A stretch of 64,000 nt of DNA from Myotis daubentonii (taxonomy: Eukaryota > Chordata > Mammalia > Chiroptera > Vespertilionidae): NCBI RefSeq assembly GCF_963259705.1, contig NC_081851.1:13614145-13678144 (forward strand). Direction: 5' to 3'. The first letter of the stretch is position 1. Each line of letters begins with the position of its first letter. The position numbers were made by a program, and so were the translations under genes. Positions 46,926 to 57,423 of this stretch are shown here, one piece after another. The notes beneath the pieces are model-generated. The model was not told the origin of the DNA. It saw nothing but the letters and a program-made list of their open reading frames with translations, and ran no database searches.

Positions 46926-47340
46926 ATAAAAAAGAACAGTTGTAAAAAGCAAAAAAAAAAAAAAAGAGTCATAGAGGGGGAAAAACGTGGGGCCTATTCT
47001 AGGTTAAAAGAGACTAAAGGACATCACCAAATGCAATATTTTTTGCACCATTTTGAATGAACTTTGAGTCCTGGTTCTAGAAAATTATCTTAAAAAAACA
47101 TTTTGGGGAAATTTTGAAAAAGTTGCAAATGGACTGAATATTAGGTGATGTTAGAAAAATTTTTTCTTAGGCAAGATGATGGTTTTGTCGTGTATAGGAG
47201 AGAATATTTATTTGGGGGAAATGCATGATGAAGTCATGATGTGGGGGATTTTCAGGTAGTCAGCATCCCCCAGTCAAATCCCTCACATGCACATAAGCAG
47301 ATATGGCATAATGGTAACCACAGTTAGATTTACTTGTTTA
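46926..47340. other. Poly(A) tract and unique DNA
   Basis: A run of A (46950-46965) follows the HAL1 end, then AT-rich unique sequence with no gene seen. Confidence 0.6.
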
Positions 47341-47344
47341 TTCT

Positions 47345-47570
47345 TAAAACATTTTTTATTGATTTTAGGGAGGAAGGGAGAGGGAGAGAGAGAGAGAGAG
47401 GAACATCAGTAACATCAATGGTAAGAAGAGAATCATTGATTGGCTGCCTCCTGCATGCCCACTACTAGGGATTGAGCCCGCAACCTGGGTATGTGCCCTT
47501 GACTGGAATCAAACCCAGGAGCAGTCCGCAGGCCGATGCCCTAACCACTGAGCCAAACCAGCTAGGCCTT
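47345..47570 (-). mobile_element. Ves-type SINE
   Basis: Reverse-oriented: TTTTTTATTGATTTTAGGGA, GAATCATTGATTGGCTGCCT, CTAACCACTGAGCCAAACCA. Confidence 0.92.
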
Positions 47571-47934
47571 AACAACTGTTAGATTTAGATGAAACAGGTG
47601 TTCACTGTATTATTTCACCTTTTCTTACTGAATAATTTTAGAATAAAAAGTTTTGGGGCGGGGGAGAATATATTTATAGCAGTTGATTTAATTATTGGGC
47701 TATTGACAAGAGATTTCAAGACTTTTTGACTAATGTTAAATTCCTTAGTGGTAAGCACTGCAATCTTGGTACCTGGACATTGCTTTTTTGTGTTTTCCCC
47801 CATTAACTGTTTCCTGATGAACATTGTACCCTTCTAACAATATACTGGGAACGATAAACTGAATTATTCCTAAACTTGAGGGCATGTGTAAAAGTATTTC
47901 TGTCCAGGAGTGTTGAAGCCAGTGACCATGTTTT

Positions 47935-48150
47935 AAAAAATATATTTATTGATTTCAGAGAGGAAGGGAGAGGGATAGAAAGATAGAAACATCAATGATG
48001 AGAGAGAATCATTGATCGGCTGCCTCCTGCACCCCCCCTACTGGGGATTGAGCCCGCAACCCGGGCATGTGCCCTTGACTGGAATCGAACCTGGGACCCT
48101 TCAGTCTACAGGCTAATGCTCTATCCACTGAGCCAAACCAGCTAGGGCGC
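47935..48150 (-). mobile_element. Ves-type SINE, well preserved
   Basis: Reverse-oriented and close to the window's consensus: ATTTATTGATTTCAGAGAGG, ATCATTGATCGGCTGCCTCC, TTGACTGGAATCGAACCTGG, GAGCCAAACCAGCTAGGGC. It looks younger than most copies here. Confidence 0.95.
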
Positions 48151-48269
48151 CAGTGACCATTTTGATGATATTTCCGCCCCGCCCTCCCCCCCCTCCATGT
48201 AACCATATGGTTAGTGTAGTTGTGAAAGTGGCATGACGATATCCAACAAGTGTTTGGTGTTTTTTTTTT

Positions 48270-48480
48270 AATATGTATTTTTATTTTTCAGAGAGGAAGG
48301 GAGAGGGAGAGAGAGATAGAAACATCAATGATGAGAGAGAATCATTGATTGGCTGCCTCCTGCACAACCCACACTGGGGATCGAGGCTGCAACTCAAACA
48401 TATGCCCTGACATGGAACCAAACTGTGACCTCCTGGTTCATTGGTCAATGCTTAACCACAGAGCCATGCTGGCGGGTCTC
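48270..48480 (-). mobile_element. Ves-type SINE
   Basis: Reverse-oriented: TTTTTCAGAGAGGAAGGGAG, ATCATTGATTGGCTGCCTCC. The tRNA-like half is diverged (TGGTTCATTGGTCAATGCTT). Confidence 0.9.
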
Positions 48481-49305
48481 AAACTAATTCTTTGCTTCTA
48501 TGTTTCCATCTTAAATTCTCCAAAGGATGATTGCATGTTTACTAGATTCCATGGATGTGCAGTTAGATGAATTGTCTCTTTTGTCTCCTTTATCTTAAGA
48601 TTGCTTGTAAATAGAGCGATAAGATTTTTAATTTCAGTCCTTTTGGTCTGGAAAACATATTGTTCTTTAGTCTTCTTACTATATGGGGGAAGATATTTTG
48701 TATTTGGTTAGGAATCAATACCAGGTGCATGTGATTTAGTTGAACAAATAAACAGATAACTACAATGCTGTATGCAGATAAATTAAAATGCCATATAATA
48801 CCTGTGTGTCCACAGTGTGGTGAGAGTCATGGGACTGGCTCTGAAGGAAGGATTTCTCAAAGAAGTTGCTGATTGAACTGGAAGTTGGGAAAAGAAGGGC
48901 ATTCTAGGCAGAGCGAATCAGCCAAATGATTTATGGAAAAACATGATTTTTTCTAATTTCAGAATGGATGTACACAGGGTTTGGGTGTGGAGAGATGCTT
49001 GCAGGTGCTGAGTGGATCCAAACTGAAGGGCCTTGTTTGTACCTGGGAACTTGACATTTAAACTGTACCCAGAAGGAGCCTGTCAAGGCTGTTAAAATGG
49101 AAAGTACATCTTCAGTTCTATATTTTGAGAAGATATGACTTCGGTGGCAGTGTGTAGGATGTGTAGTATTGGCTGGAGAGTAGAGGGACTGTTGTCAAGG
49201 ATACTGTTCTATGATAGTTCAGGGGAAAAAGATTGGCTCTGAAGAGAGAAGACAGAGATGAGAGACAGAGCTGAGGGAATGTGCAAGTCCTGAGACATCA
49301 GGAGT
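48481..49305. other. No gene seen
   Basis: Unique AT-rich sequence, presumably old ANAPC1 intron. Confidence 0.5.
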
Positions 49306-49309
49306 AAGG

Positions 49310-50720
49310 GAGAGTATGAAAATACTATTGGGGTGGGGATGGGAGTGGCCCGGAAGAGATTAATGCGGGGAAAGGAGGACCTATGTAATACTTTCAACAG
49401 TATAGATTTAAAAATAAAAATAAAATACTATCTGCTTTTAGAGACTTGGAGGATGTGATTTCATAAAAGGAAGCTGAGTCAATAATAGGTACAGCATAGA
49501 TTTGGGACATTTCAGGTGGGAGTGCAGCTCTAATGCTTGTTTTTCCTAAATTCAACAACCACAGATCAGACAATTCAATTTAAAACTGGACAGAGGGCTT
49601 GAACGGACATTTCTCTAAATGGCCAATGAGCACATGAAACAGTGCTCAGCATGTTTAATCATTAGGCAAATGCAAATCAAAACCACAGTGAGATACCATG
49701 TCATACCTACTGAGATGACTGATATATTAAACAATGAAAAAAATAAGTGAGGATGTTGAAACTGGAACCCTGTGATTACTGGTGGAAAAGTAAAAAAATG
49801 CCACTACGGGAAACCATTTGCTGTTTCTCAAAATATTAAACCTAGGCAGGGTGGAGGGGATCAATGGGGGATAGAAAGGGACATCTATAATAATTTCAAC
49901 AATAAATTTCAAGATAAATTAGCGGGGGGGGCGGGGGGGTTAGTTAAACCTAGAATTACCATATGATCCAACAATTCCCCTTTTGAGTATATATACACAA
50001 AAGACAGAAGCATTGATCAGATGCTCAACCCTCAGAGGGAACATAGGGGAGGGTGCGGGTAAGGGATAGAGGTCAACCAAAGGACTTGTATACATGCATA
50101 TAAGCATAACCAATGGACACAGACCCAGGGGAGTGAGTTCATGAACGGGAGTGGGGTGGGGGGCAATGGGGGGATAAGGACATATGTAATAGCTTAATAA
50201 AAAAAATGTTGAAATAAAAAGAAAAGATTTGAAAGCAGGGACTCAGTCAAACACCAGTGTTCATAGCAGCATTATTCACAATAGTTGAAATTGGAAACAA
50301 CCCCAGTGTGTATGGAGAGATGACTGGATATACAATATGTGGTATATGCCTACAATGAAATATTTAGCCTTTAAAATGAAGGAAATTCTGAGATGTGCTA
50401 CAACATGGATGAACCTTGAGGATGTTATACCCAACATAACATAAATACTGTATAATTCCACCTTCATGGGGTACTTTGCTTCGAATAGGTAAATTCATAA
50501 GGAGAGAAAATATAATAGAAGCTGAGGGAGGGAGAAAGGGGGAGTTGTTGAATTGGCAGTTTCTGTTTGGGATAATGGAAAAGTTCTGGAAATGGATAGC
50601 ATTGAGGTTACACAACTTTATGAATGAATGTATTTAATGGTACTGAATTTGTACACCACAAAATGGTTAAAATGGTAAATTTTACATTATGTATATTTAA
50701 GCACAATTAAAAAACCCATA
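49310..50720 (+). mobile_element. Mosaic of L1 fragments
   Basis: Several L1 pieces abut: a 3' tail (49310-49425), an old ORF2 C-terminal piece (49545-49800, AAACCACAGTGAGATACCAT), another tail (49840-49920), a 3' UTR (49985-50215, GGTCAACCAAAGGACTTGTA) and a second old ORF2/3' end (50240-50720). Younger L1 tails appear inserted in an older L1. Confidence 0.75.
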
Positions 50721-51315
50721 AAATACCATTAAATAATTTCAAGTGATTGTTAGGCATGCTAGTGAAAGTTGAATGGCATTTCCTAGTTTATGTTTTGCAA
50801 GATGAAAGGGAAAGTTTAGTTTTTCTAAAGATTTTTTTCTGACTGTCTAAGAATGATAAGATCATTAAGAAACCTGTAGGTTATGAATAGCTCTTCTGGT
50901 GATCTCTAGTTTTATAAAGGACATAAGGTCAATACAGGTTGAGCCACGGTTTGAGGTCACTTTTGTGGCAAGGCTTCTATCCAGTAGATTTTTAAAATTT
51001 TGTCTACTCTTTTCTTAAAATTTATTTACACACATAGTTTATCTTTTCGTATAATATTTATCATTAATTTGTTTAATTTTATTTTACCTTTTTTAGTTCC
51101 CATGGTGCATGTGTTGAGCTGGTGAGAAGATAGTATATAGCTATATGTCATAATTATTTATTTATTTTTAAAATCTTTCCTTTTGAAAGTATTATAGATG
51201 TCCCCCCTTTTTTATTGTCCCCTTCTAGCTCACCACAATTCTTATTTAGATATTATTTGTTAATAGGCTATTATTTAGATGCAATTCTTATATAAGCATT
51301 TTGTTTTAATTTTAG
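50721..51315. other. No gene seen
   Basis: AT-rich intron-like DNA leading to the 51316 ANAPC1 remnant. Confidence 0.5.
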
Positions 51316-51360
51316 GCATTTATCATATCACAGGGTAAGTCTGAAAAAGCCTACAATAAG
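51316..51360 (+). pseudogene. ANAPC1: ANAPC1 short exon remnant
   Basis: After a TTTTAATTTTAG acceptor the sequence reads AFIISQGKSEKAYNK, like the ANAPC1 segment following the previous exon, then diverges. It is 6.3 kb from the previous exon because HAL1, SINEs and L1 pieces intervene. Confidence 0.75.
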
Positions 51361-51661
51361 TTTCTTTTTGGAATTTTATTGAACTTTTTTATTCCAAATG
51401 TATACCTCTTTTTTTCTTGTTCAAAACAAAATGAATAATTGTGGTTTTGTCTAAGCATTTTTATATTATTCATTAAAGGAAGAGTCCCACATCTCTTTCT
51501 GGAGAAGGTGCTGTGGAGACTATGGAAATGACAACAAAGAGCCTCAAATCTCGTGGAGAAAGTGCTTTGGAGACTGGACATGACAACAGAGGATTTAGAA
51601 GATCACTAAAGTCATTGAGGTGTTTTGATATTCCTTTCATTTTCCAGCATTGTGATTACTT

Positions 51662-51882
51662 AATTTTTAAAATGTTTTAATTGATTTTAGGGACAGGAAG
51701 GGGGAGGGAGAGAGAGAGAAATATCCTTGATGAGAGAGAATCATCAGTTGGCTGCCTCCTGCACACTCCCTCCTGGGAATAAAACCAGAAACCTGGGCAT
51801 GTGCCCTGGTCAGGAATTGAACCATGACCTCTTGGTTCATGGATTGATGCTCAACCACTGATCCACACCTGCTGGGCCAGCA
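51662..51882 (-). mobile_element. Ves-type SINE
   Basis: Reverse-oriented: AATGTTTTAATTGATTTTAGG, GTTGGCTGCCTCCTGCACAC, CATGACCTCTTGGTTCATGG. Confidence 0.9.
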
Positions 51883-51971
51883 TTGGGATTTTTTTTTCAT
51901 ATTCTTAGATCAACTTAATGTGAAAATGGAACTTGAATTGCTTTAAATGAATTTTTTTTTATTGTTTAAAG

Positions 51972-52196
51972 CAGCGGTTCTCAACCTGTGGGTCGTGAGC
52001 CCTTTAGGGGTTGAAAGACCCTTTCACAGGGGTCGCCTAATACCATGGGAAAACACATATATAATTGCATATTGTTTTTGTGATTAATAACTATGCTTTA
52101 ATTATGTTTAATTTGTAACAGTGAAATTGGGGGTCAACATAACATGAGGAACTATATTAAAGGGTCGCGGCATTAGGAAGGTTGAGTTTAACACTG
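51972..52196 (+). mobile_element. SPIN-type non-autonomous hAT element, complete
   Basis: Begins CAGCGGTTCTCAACCTGTGG and ends with a degraded inverse (AAGGTTGAGTTTAACACTG). The internal blocks GACCCTTTCACAGGGGTCGC and AAATTGGGGGTCAACATAAC fit the SPIN family. Flanks are a perfect 8-bp duplication, GTTTAAAG (51964-51971 and 52197-52204), the hAT hallmark. It has no transposase. Confidence 0.95.
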
Positions 52197-52261
52197 GTTT
52201 AAAGTATTGCATATGTCTCCTTTTCCCCCCATCGACCCCTCCTTGATCACTCCCACCCCCC

Positions 52262-52574
52262 TAATTACAAGGAGGCATGATTTAAAAAATCAATCTGTTT
52301 CTTCTCGGGATTGGGAATATTTACTGAATTCAGACCACCACCAGAAGGTTGAGTCTCACCTTTTGAACAGATCTTTATGTCTGAATCCTTTGGAAAGTTT
52401 CTCAGATGAAGGATGAAGACTTGTTACAGAATCTCAGTCTGGATTCTTCTACACTTCTCTCACATACCTGCAATCTTTTTCCTACTTCACTGGGTCTCTG
52501 AGGAGCCTAAATGGAATACTCTGATGGGAGAAGGAATTCATTCACTTGTTGACCCCCCTTGTTCAGTTGGCAAG
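52262..52574 (+). pseudogene. ANAPC1: ANAPC1 middle exon copy with frameshifts
   Basis: DWEYLLNSDHHQKVESHLLN and later FSHIPAIFFLLHWVSEE with NTLMGEGI match ANAPC1. Small shifts near 52395-52440 and again near the end break the frame. Ends AAG with donor GTAAAT. Left limit is uncertain. Confidence 0.88.
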
Positions 52575-53721
52575 GTAAATACTGTGTGTAGAGTGAAAAC
52601 TTCCAGGAGTGATCAGGTGACTCAGAAATTGGCCTTAAGAACCCAGAGCATTTTTTGCAAAACACAGACTTGTTTGAAGATACTGGCTATGTACGGGCTT
52701 GTGAGTCATCTTTGTCCCAAGACCAGCAGGAAGTCAGGAAACATGGTAAACACTGGGGGTGACCCGAAGAGCATTTCATGTTGACAGGCTGACTGCCTGC
52801 ACTGTGGTGGAAGGTCTATAACAATACCTGCTATGCTGTAACAATACCTACATTCTAGTAGTGCTTACAGTTCAGAGAATTGCAGTTTAGCTACATAAAT
52901 TGTCAATAAGGCCAGGGAATCATGATCCCCATTAGTGATGAGAAAACCTGTCAGAGTGTGTTTCCAAGACCATGACGCTTGGTTAGCTGTGGGCTCTCTG
53001 CTGCACTTGTGCTGTCGCCTTCTGTGTCTGCATTTAAATGGTGCTAACACTGCACTTTCACAGCCTTGCCAGCACTCTGTTTAAACACCGAATTCTAAAG
53101 GTCACACACTTGGGTATTGTGACCCTTGATAATAAAATTGAATGGAATAAAAATATCAACGTCTGAGTTAATATTACAGAACATTTTCTAATCTTTGTGA
53201 TCTTCCTTGAGATAAAGAAGTTGTATTCTGAGACATGGCACTTTTAATTTTTTTATTTCTCTTAGGACAAATCATTACTATGATGAAAACTGTTTTATAA
53301 TGAAATGATTTCCAACCCTAATAACGGGCTCTGGTATTTTTCACATATTTTATTTAGTTTTAAAACTTCACAGTGAATTAACTGGTATTTCCCCATTTTC
53401 TGGAAGAAAATATTGAGGCTCTAGAGATGGTTTGTTGAAGATCAACAACTAATAGGTAATAGAAGAGAACCGAGATCACAGTGTTTTTACAGTAGTTTCA
53501 CCTACATAAAATTTGTCTAGCAAAAGTAGTTGAGATTGCACTTACAATACTGGGCACAGGAAAGTCCAGAAATAGAATAAAGGGGCTTTGGATTTGATTA
53601 TCTTTTTTCTCATGAGTATGTTTTTAAATGGGAAAGTTCTACTGATGAATGCTAACTGTTGGGGGTGAATATTGTAATACCTTCCTAGTTATTTGTATTT
53701 TATATGTTCTTGTTGTTGTAG

Positions 53722-53813
53722 GGACTTGAAATTGGAGTTTTACTTAGATCATTACTGCAAGGATTACACAATGCTTTTCAGAACAACTAAAGAAGTATGC
53801 ACACTTCATCAAG
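53722..53813 (+). pseudogene. ANAPC1: ANAPC1 middle exon copy
   Basis: TGTTGTTGTAG acceptor, DLKLEFYLDHYCKDYTMLFR then TTKEVCTLHQ, donor GTAAGC. Open, but diverged from the family at many positions. Phase fits the preceding exon. Confidence 0.85.
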
Positions 53814-53904
53814 GTAAGCATCTGTGTCATTAAAAGTTTTGTGAACAGTATGGTGACATTTGCTTGTACTTCTGTTATATTTGGACTTTATGTCATAAAC
53901 TCGC

Positions 53905-54405
53905 TTCTAAACAACATAGAGTACAGCCCAGGTGATGGGGTGTCAGGTCCTGTCACTTCTCTGGTACTCTCGTTCTTGAGGTCCCTTCCTTCCTCTTAGC
54001 CTCTCTCTCCCTTTCTCTGTCTGTGCCACTGACCTGTTACTCTGTCTGGAACCTGAGTCTACACCCTTTTCCTTACCGCTTTAGCAAATCTTGGTTTTGG
54101 TATGTTCTTCACTTTGTTCTGAGAGTGTCTTGGTCTGAGAAAAGATACGGCATATCGTGCTACTTTATTGTAACTTCTAGACATAAGCTGTCAAGTCCCA
54201 TGAGTGGGATAGATTTCCACCTTGACATTCCTGATACGATGATTCTAGTGTGAAGCCATCAAGGTGAGCAGCAAGAGTACTAAGCCACTTTGACTTCAGG
54301 GCCTCCTGATCCCATGTGTTCTCTGTGACCTGTCAAACTCTAGTATCGCCAGGTCCCTCAGCATTCCCTGCCGGCAGCCCGAAGGATCTTTTGAAAATGT
54401 CAATA
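53905..54405 (+). repeat. Segmental duplication, copy 1
   Basis: From TTCTAAACAACATAGAG to TTTTGAAAATGTCAATA this segment is matched in the same orientation at 63481-64000, by eye about 95% identical. It starts just after an ANAPC1-like exon. The second copy carries an extra (TG)n-like insert of about 15-19 bp. Confidence 0.9.
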
Positions 54406-54710
54406 TGATCATGTCTCTTCTGAAAACTGACAGTGGTCTCCTATGGCCTTTAGAAATGAGTCCCAAATCCTTAGCGTGTCCGTCCAGGCCCTCCATGGAC
54501 CGACCTTAGCTTCTTTTGCAGTCTTGTCTCTCCCTCACTCCTTTCCTGTGGTCACACTTTGAGATCCTCATTGGCATCACACTCTGCCAGCCCAGCTTAG
54601 AGCTGTGCCATGCCCTGAATCCCGACGTCTCCCTCTGGAGTCCGTGGAAGGCTGGAGTTCTTTCTGGCATCTCCCATCTTTCCCCTGTCCTGCTCTCTGC
54701 TCCCATCGTT
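54406..54710 (+). repeat. L2-type LINE remnant
   Basis: GTGGTCTCCTATGGCCTTTA, CCAGGCCCTCCATGG and CACTCTGCCAGCCC resemble the 3' end of an ancient L2. Degraded. Confidence 0.5.
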
Positions 54711-54789
54711 TTTTCTTTGTGTTTTCGTGTTTGTTGTTGTTGTTTTTTTTGCAATAACATGAAATGCTACACCCTTGTCCACCCTCAGG

Positions 54790-55047
54790 AGTTTTAAGGA
54801 TCTCATTCAGTGTGGAAGCTGAGAATTATAAGCAGCAGAATAGTGATGAAGCTAACAGTAGGGACTCGTCTTTCTCACAAAAGAACAAGTCCACAGCTGG
54901 GTGGATCCAATATTGCATTCAGCTGCTCAGTGATGTCAGGATAAGCTCCCAGCATCAAAGAGGGGAAAAAAATCCTCTCCTCGCTATTGTGCTTTATATC
55001 AGGGAGGAACTTAGTGTCTCAGAAATCAACTATGAGACTCTTGTGTG
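54790..55047 (+). pseudogene. Possible weak ANAPC1 exon remnant
   Basis: An open frame contains W..C and ALYI-like features (AIVLYIREELSVSEINYETL) spaced as in the ANAPC1 segment after the previous exon. Identity is low, so the call is tentative. Confidence 0.4.
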
Positions 55048-55344
55048 AACCCTTGGGCAGAACGGGCCGAATTGCAAGAGACAAGGGGCAGTTTAGTGTC
55101 AAACTGCTCCTGAAGGAGGTGCCTCAGCCCAGGAGGAGGTGGTGAGGGGAAGGGCAGTGGGCACATGTGGGATGGTGAGCTTCCTGTTTCTACTGTGATC
55201 ACTAAGGGCTCCGTACATTTCTTCTGTGTGGACTTGTTGAGGAAAGGTATCCCGAAATTCAGGGATGACTGTTTCACAACGGTTGCCTAGTGTTTTGAAG
55301 TACCCTGTCTCATACTGTCCATATTATCCACATAGAACTGGTTA

Positions 55345-55585
55345 AACATATATGTTTATATTCATCTGAGAGAGAGGAAGGGAAAGGGCACAGAGAGAGC
55401 AGGGGGTGGGGGTAGGGGAGGTGAGGAGGCTGGGGAAGTGGAGAGAGAAACATCAATGATGAGAGAGCATCATCGGTCCCATAGCCCCTAGCGCGCAACC
55501 CTGGTACGGGCCCTGACTGGGAATGAAACGGGGATCTCTTGGTTCTGGGGTCCACGCTCAAGCACTGAGCCACGCCAGCCCGGCA
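55345..55585 (-). mobile_element. Ves-type SINE
   Basis: Reverse-oriented with an expanded G-rich stretch, AAACATCAATGATGAGAGAG, GTACGGGCCCTGACTGGGAA and GAGCCACGCCAGCCCGGC. Confidence 0.85.
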
Positions 55586-55957
55586 GCCTCATATCAATTT
55601 AAAATGAAATTTTTTTTTTAATTCTAATTTAGTAAAACTTAAAATTCACTGAGACATTTAGGTTTCTCTTGTTGGGTACCTGAGGAGTGTTGGCTTGGTG
55701 TATTGACCAGCTAGCTGGTTTGCCTTGAAAGCAAATATGAAATGAAAGAAAGGAAATGTGTCTCCCCTCAGAGCAAGAGTGCTGCTCACATGAGAACGAT
55801 GAGCTTTGGATGATTGGGCCACAGCACTGAACGGATCCCTCTTGCACAGCGTGCCTCCTTTTGAAATACTCACCAGTGGCATTCCTTTGTCCTTTCTGCT
55901 TAGAATTTTCTGACATGGTGGTTTTCGTTTCAATTATAGATTGTTCCAGTGGTGGTG

Positions 55958-56061
55958 TCAGTGAACTATGGCCCCTCCGGTAGAACCAGGGCTGCGTACC
56001 TTGTTTCCCTACCGTCTTGTTCCAGTGGAACCATTGCCTCTCCCTAAGCTGAGTTTGACTG
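55958..56061 (+). pseudogene. ANAPC1: ANAPC1 later exon copy
   Basis: TMAPPVEPGLRTLFPYRLVP followed by VEPLPLPKLSLTG matches ANAPC1 closely. Donor GTGAGT at 56062. Confidence 0.85.
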
Positions 56062-56344
56062 GTGAGTTAAATTCTGGGCTCATGGAGGAAGGGAAATGAT
56101 TCAGGAAGTGTTTAGTGGAGGGAGTTGTTTTGAGTTACTCCTGTTGCAACCAAAGCAATGCTTTTGCTATCCCTAGTGATTTTAAGTATGGTTGAGAGCT
56201 AGTCTACTGGTTGTTTCTGGCCAAATAGCAAATCCAGCTAAACGGCGAGGGAAGTAGAATGCCCCCCATTAAGTAATTTTTCCTTTCATGAGACCATTTC
56301 AAGAGACAAATTGGCACTTGGGAAAGTTTAGAAAGATATGATTG

Positions 56345-56560
56345 AGTCTGGCCAGTGTTTCACGGTGGTCGAGCGTCCGCCTGTGAAGCAGGCAGGAGTG
56401 CACAGTTGGTTTGATTCCGGGTCAGGGCACAGGCCCGGGATGCAGACTGGATCACCAATAGGGGTCATGAAGGAGGAAACCGATCAATGCTTCTCTCTCA
56501 TGGATTACGTTTCTGTCTCGCCCTTTCTCCCTCCCTGAAATCAATCAAAGTGTATTTTTT
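56345..56560 (+). mobile_element. Ves-type SINE
   Basis: GGCCAGTGTTTCACGGTGGT head, TTTGATTCCGGGTCAGGGCA, CGATCAATGCTTCTCTCTCA and an AAATCAATCAAAGTG tail. Confidence 0.9.
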
Positions 56561-56577
56561 AAAATATATACTGAGTC

Positions 56578-56790
56578 TAGCCCCGGCTGATGGGGCTCAT
56601 TGGATGGGCATCTCCCCTTGCACTGAAAGGTTTCCGGATCAGTTCCCAGGGAGGGCATGTGGCAGGGTTTTGCGGTCAATTCCATGGCGGGGGTGGGCAG
56701 GAGGCGGCTGGTGCACCTCTCATCTATGTTCTCTGCCTCTCCCTTCCTCTCTCCACTGTCTATCTATATATTGGAGGTATGATCCTTGTG
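56578..56790 (+). mobile_element. Ves-type SINE, diverged
   Basis: AGCCCCGGCTGATGGGGCTC head, GGATCAGTTCCCAGGGAGGG, GCAGGAGGCGGCTGGTGCAC and a CT-rich end. Confidence 0.8.
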
Positions 56791-57015
56791 TCAACCAGAA
56801 CCTATACATAAAGCAAAATGAGAAGAAACTGTCACTTCTAGTAGTTTCACTTCTGACAGTTCACTAGTGTGAACATTTTGGTGTATATATTTCCAGATTT
56901 TATTTCCCGATTTTATCAGTGTATACGTAGTTATCAGAAGAAATTAAATGTTTCAAAACTTATTTTAAAACTGTACTATACAGTGAGCACCTTCCATGTC
57001 AGCATATATGTGTAC

Positions 57016-57046
57016 TTGTGTGTGTGTGTATGTGTGTGTGTGTGTG
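57016..57046. repeat. (TG)n microsatellite
   Basis: Fifteen or so TG units with one TA interruption. Confidence 0.95.
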
Positions 57047-57223
57047 GAATTATGTATATGTACATGAGAAGACATGGTCTACACGTGTTTTTAATAAACA
57101 TCCTTATTTAATCAAAAGGAGTATTTAACTTAATGGGACATAGTCTACATAAATAGGTAGATACTTTTAGAAATTATCCTTATTTACTATTATAAATGTA
57201 CAGTTGGGATGTATTCCTCTGAA

Positions 57224-57423
57224 TTATTTAAGATAATCGCCTAGAACTCTTCTGACAGCACGAGAGAAGGCTTCCAGCGCAGCCAGTAGCTGGCTCCATA
57301 ATGGCTTCAGGTACTGCCTCGGGCCAGGCCTGGCCAGGGCAGGGCCTCTCGTTGGACCAGGCTCTGGCCCCTGAGCAGACCCTTCCTCTGCCTCAGGAGA
57401 GCTCTGGAGCTCTGGGCGTGGAC
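57224..57423 (-). CDS. RalGDS-like gene terminal exon
   Basis: Acceptor CTCCTGCTCCAG. Pro/Glu/Gly-rich linker (PRPELQSSPEAEEGSAQGPE), then QYLKPLWSQLLAALEAFSRA and a stop at 57224-57226. A possible internal donor (GTACCT near 57312) could instead lead to unseen 3' exons. Confidence 0.6.

Larger units (their letters stand above)
43568..56061 (+). pseudogene. ANAPC1: ANAPC1 duplicated pseudogene, scattered exons
   Basis: At least six pieces in gene order match ANAPC1, the large scaffold subunit of the anaphase-promoting complex: first coding exon (43568-43777), next exon (44823-44980), a short piece (51316-51360), two middle exons (52262-52574, 53722-53813), a weak piece (about 54790-55047) and a later exon (55958-56061). 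Introns and several splice sites persist, so this is DNA-level duplication, not a retrocopy. The start codon is lost, frames are shifted and many exons between 45 and 51 kb are absent. The middle is filled by HAL1, SINE, L1 and SPIN insertions. Confidence 0.9.

Noticed and set aside
54023..54253. 76-codon frame also open in the copy at 63611-63847
   Set aside because: Conservation follows from the recent segmental duplication; most visible differences change residues and there is no start or splice context.
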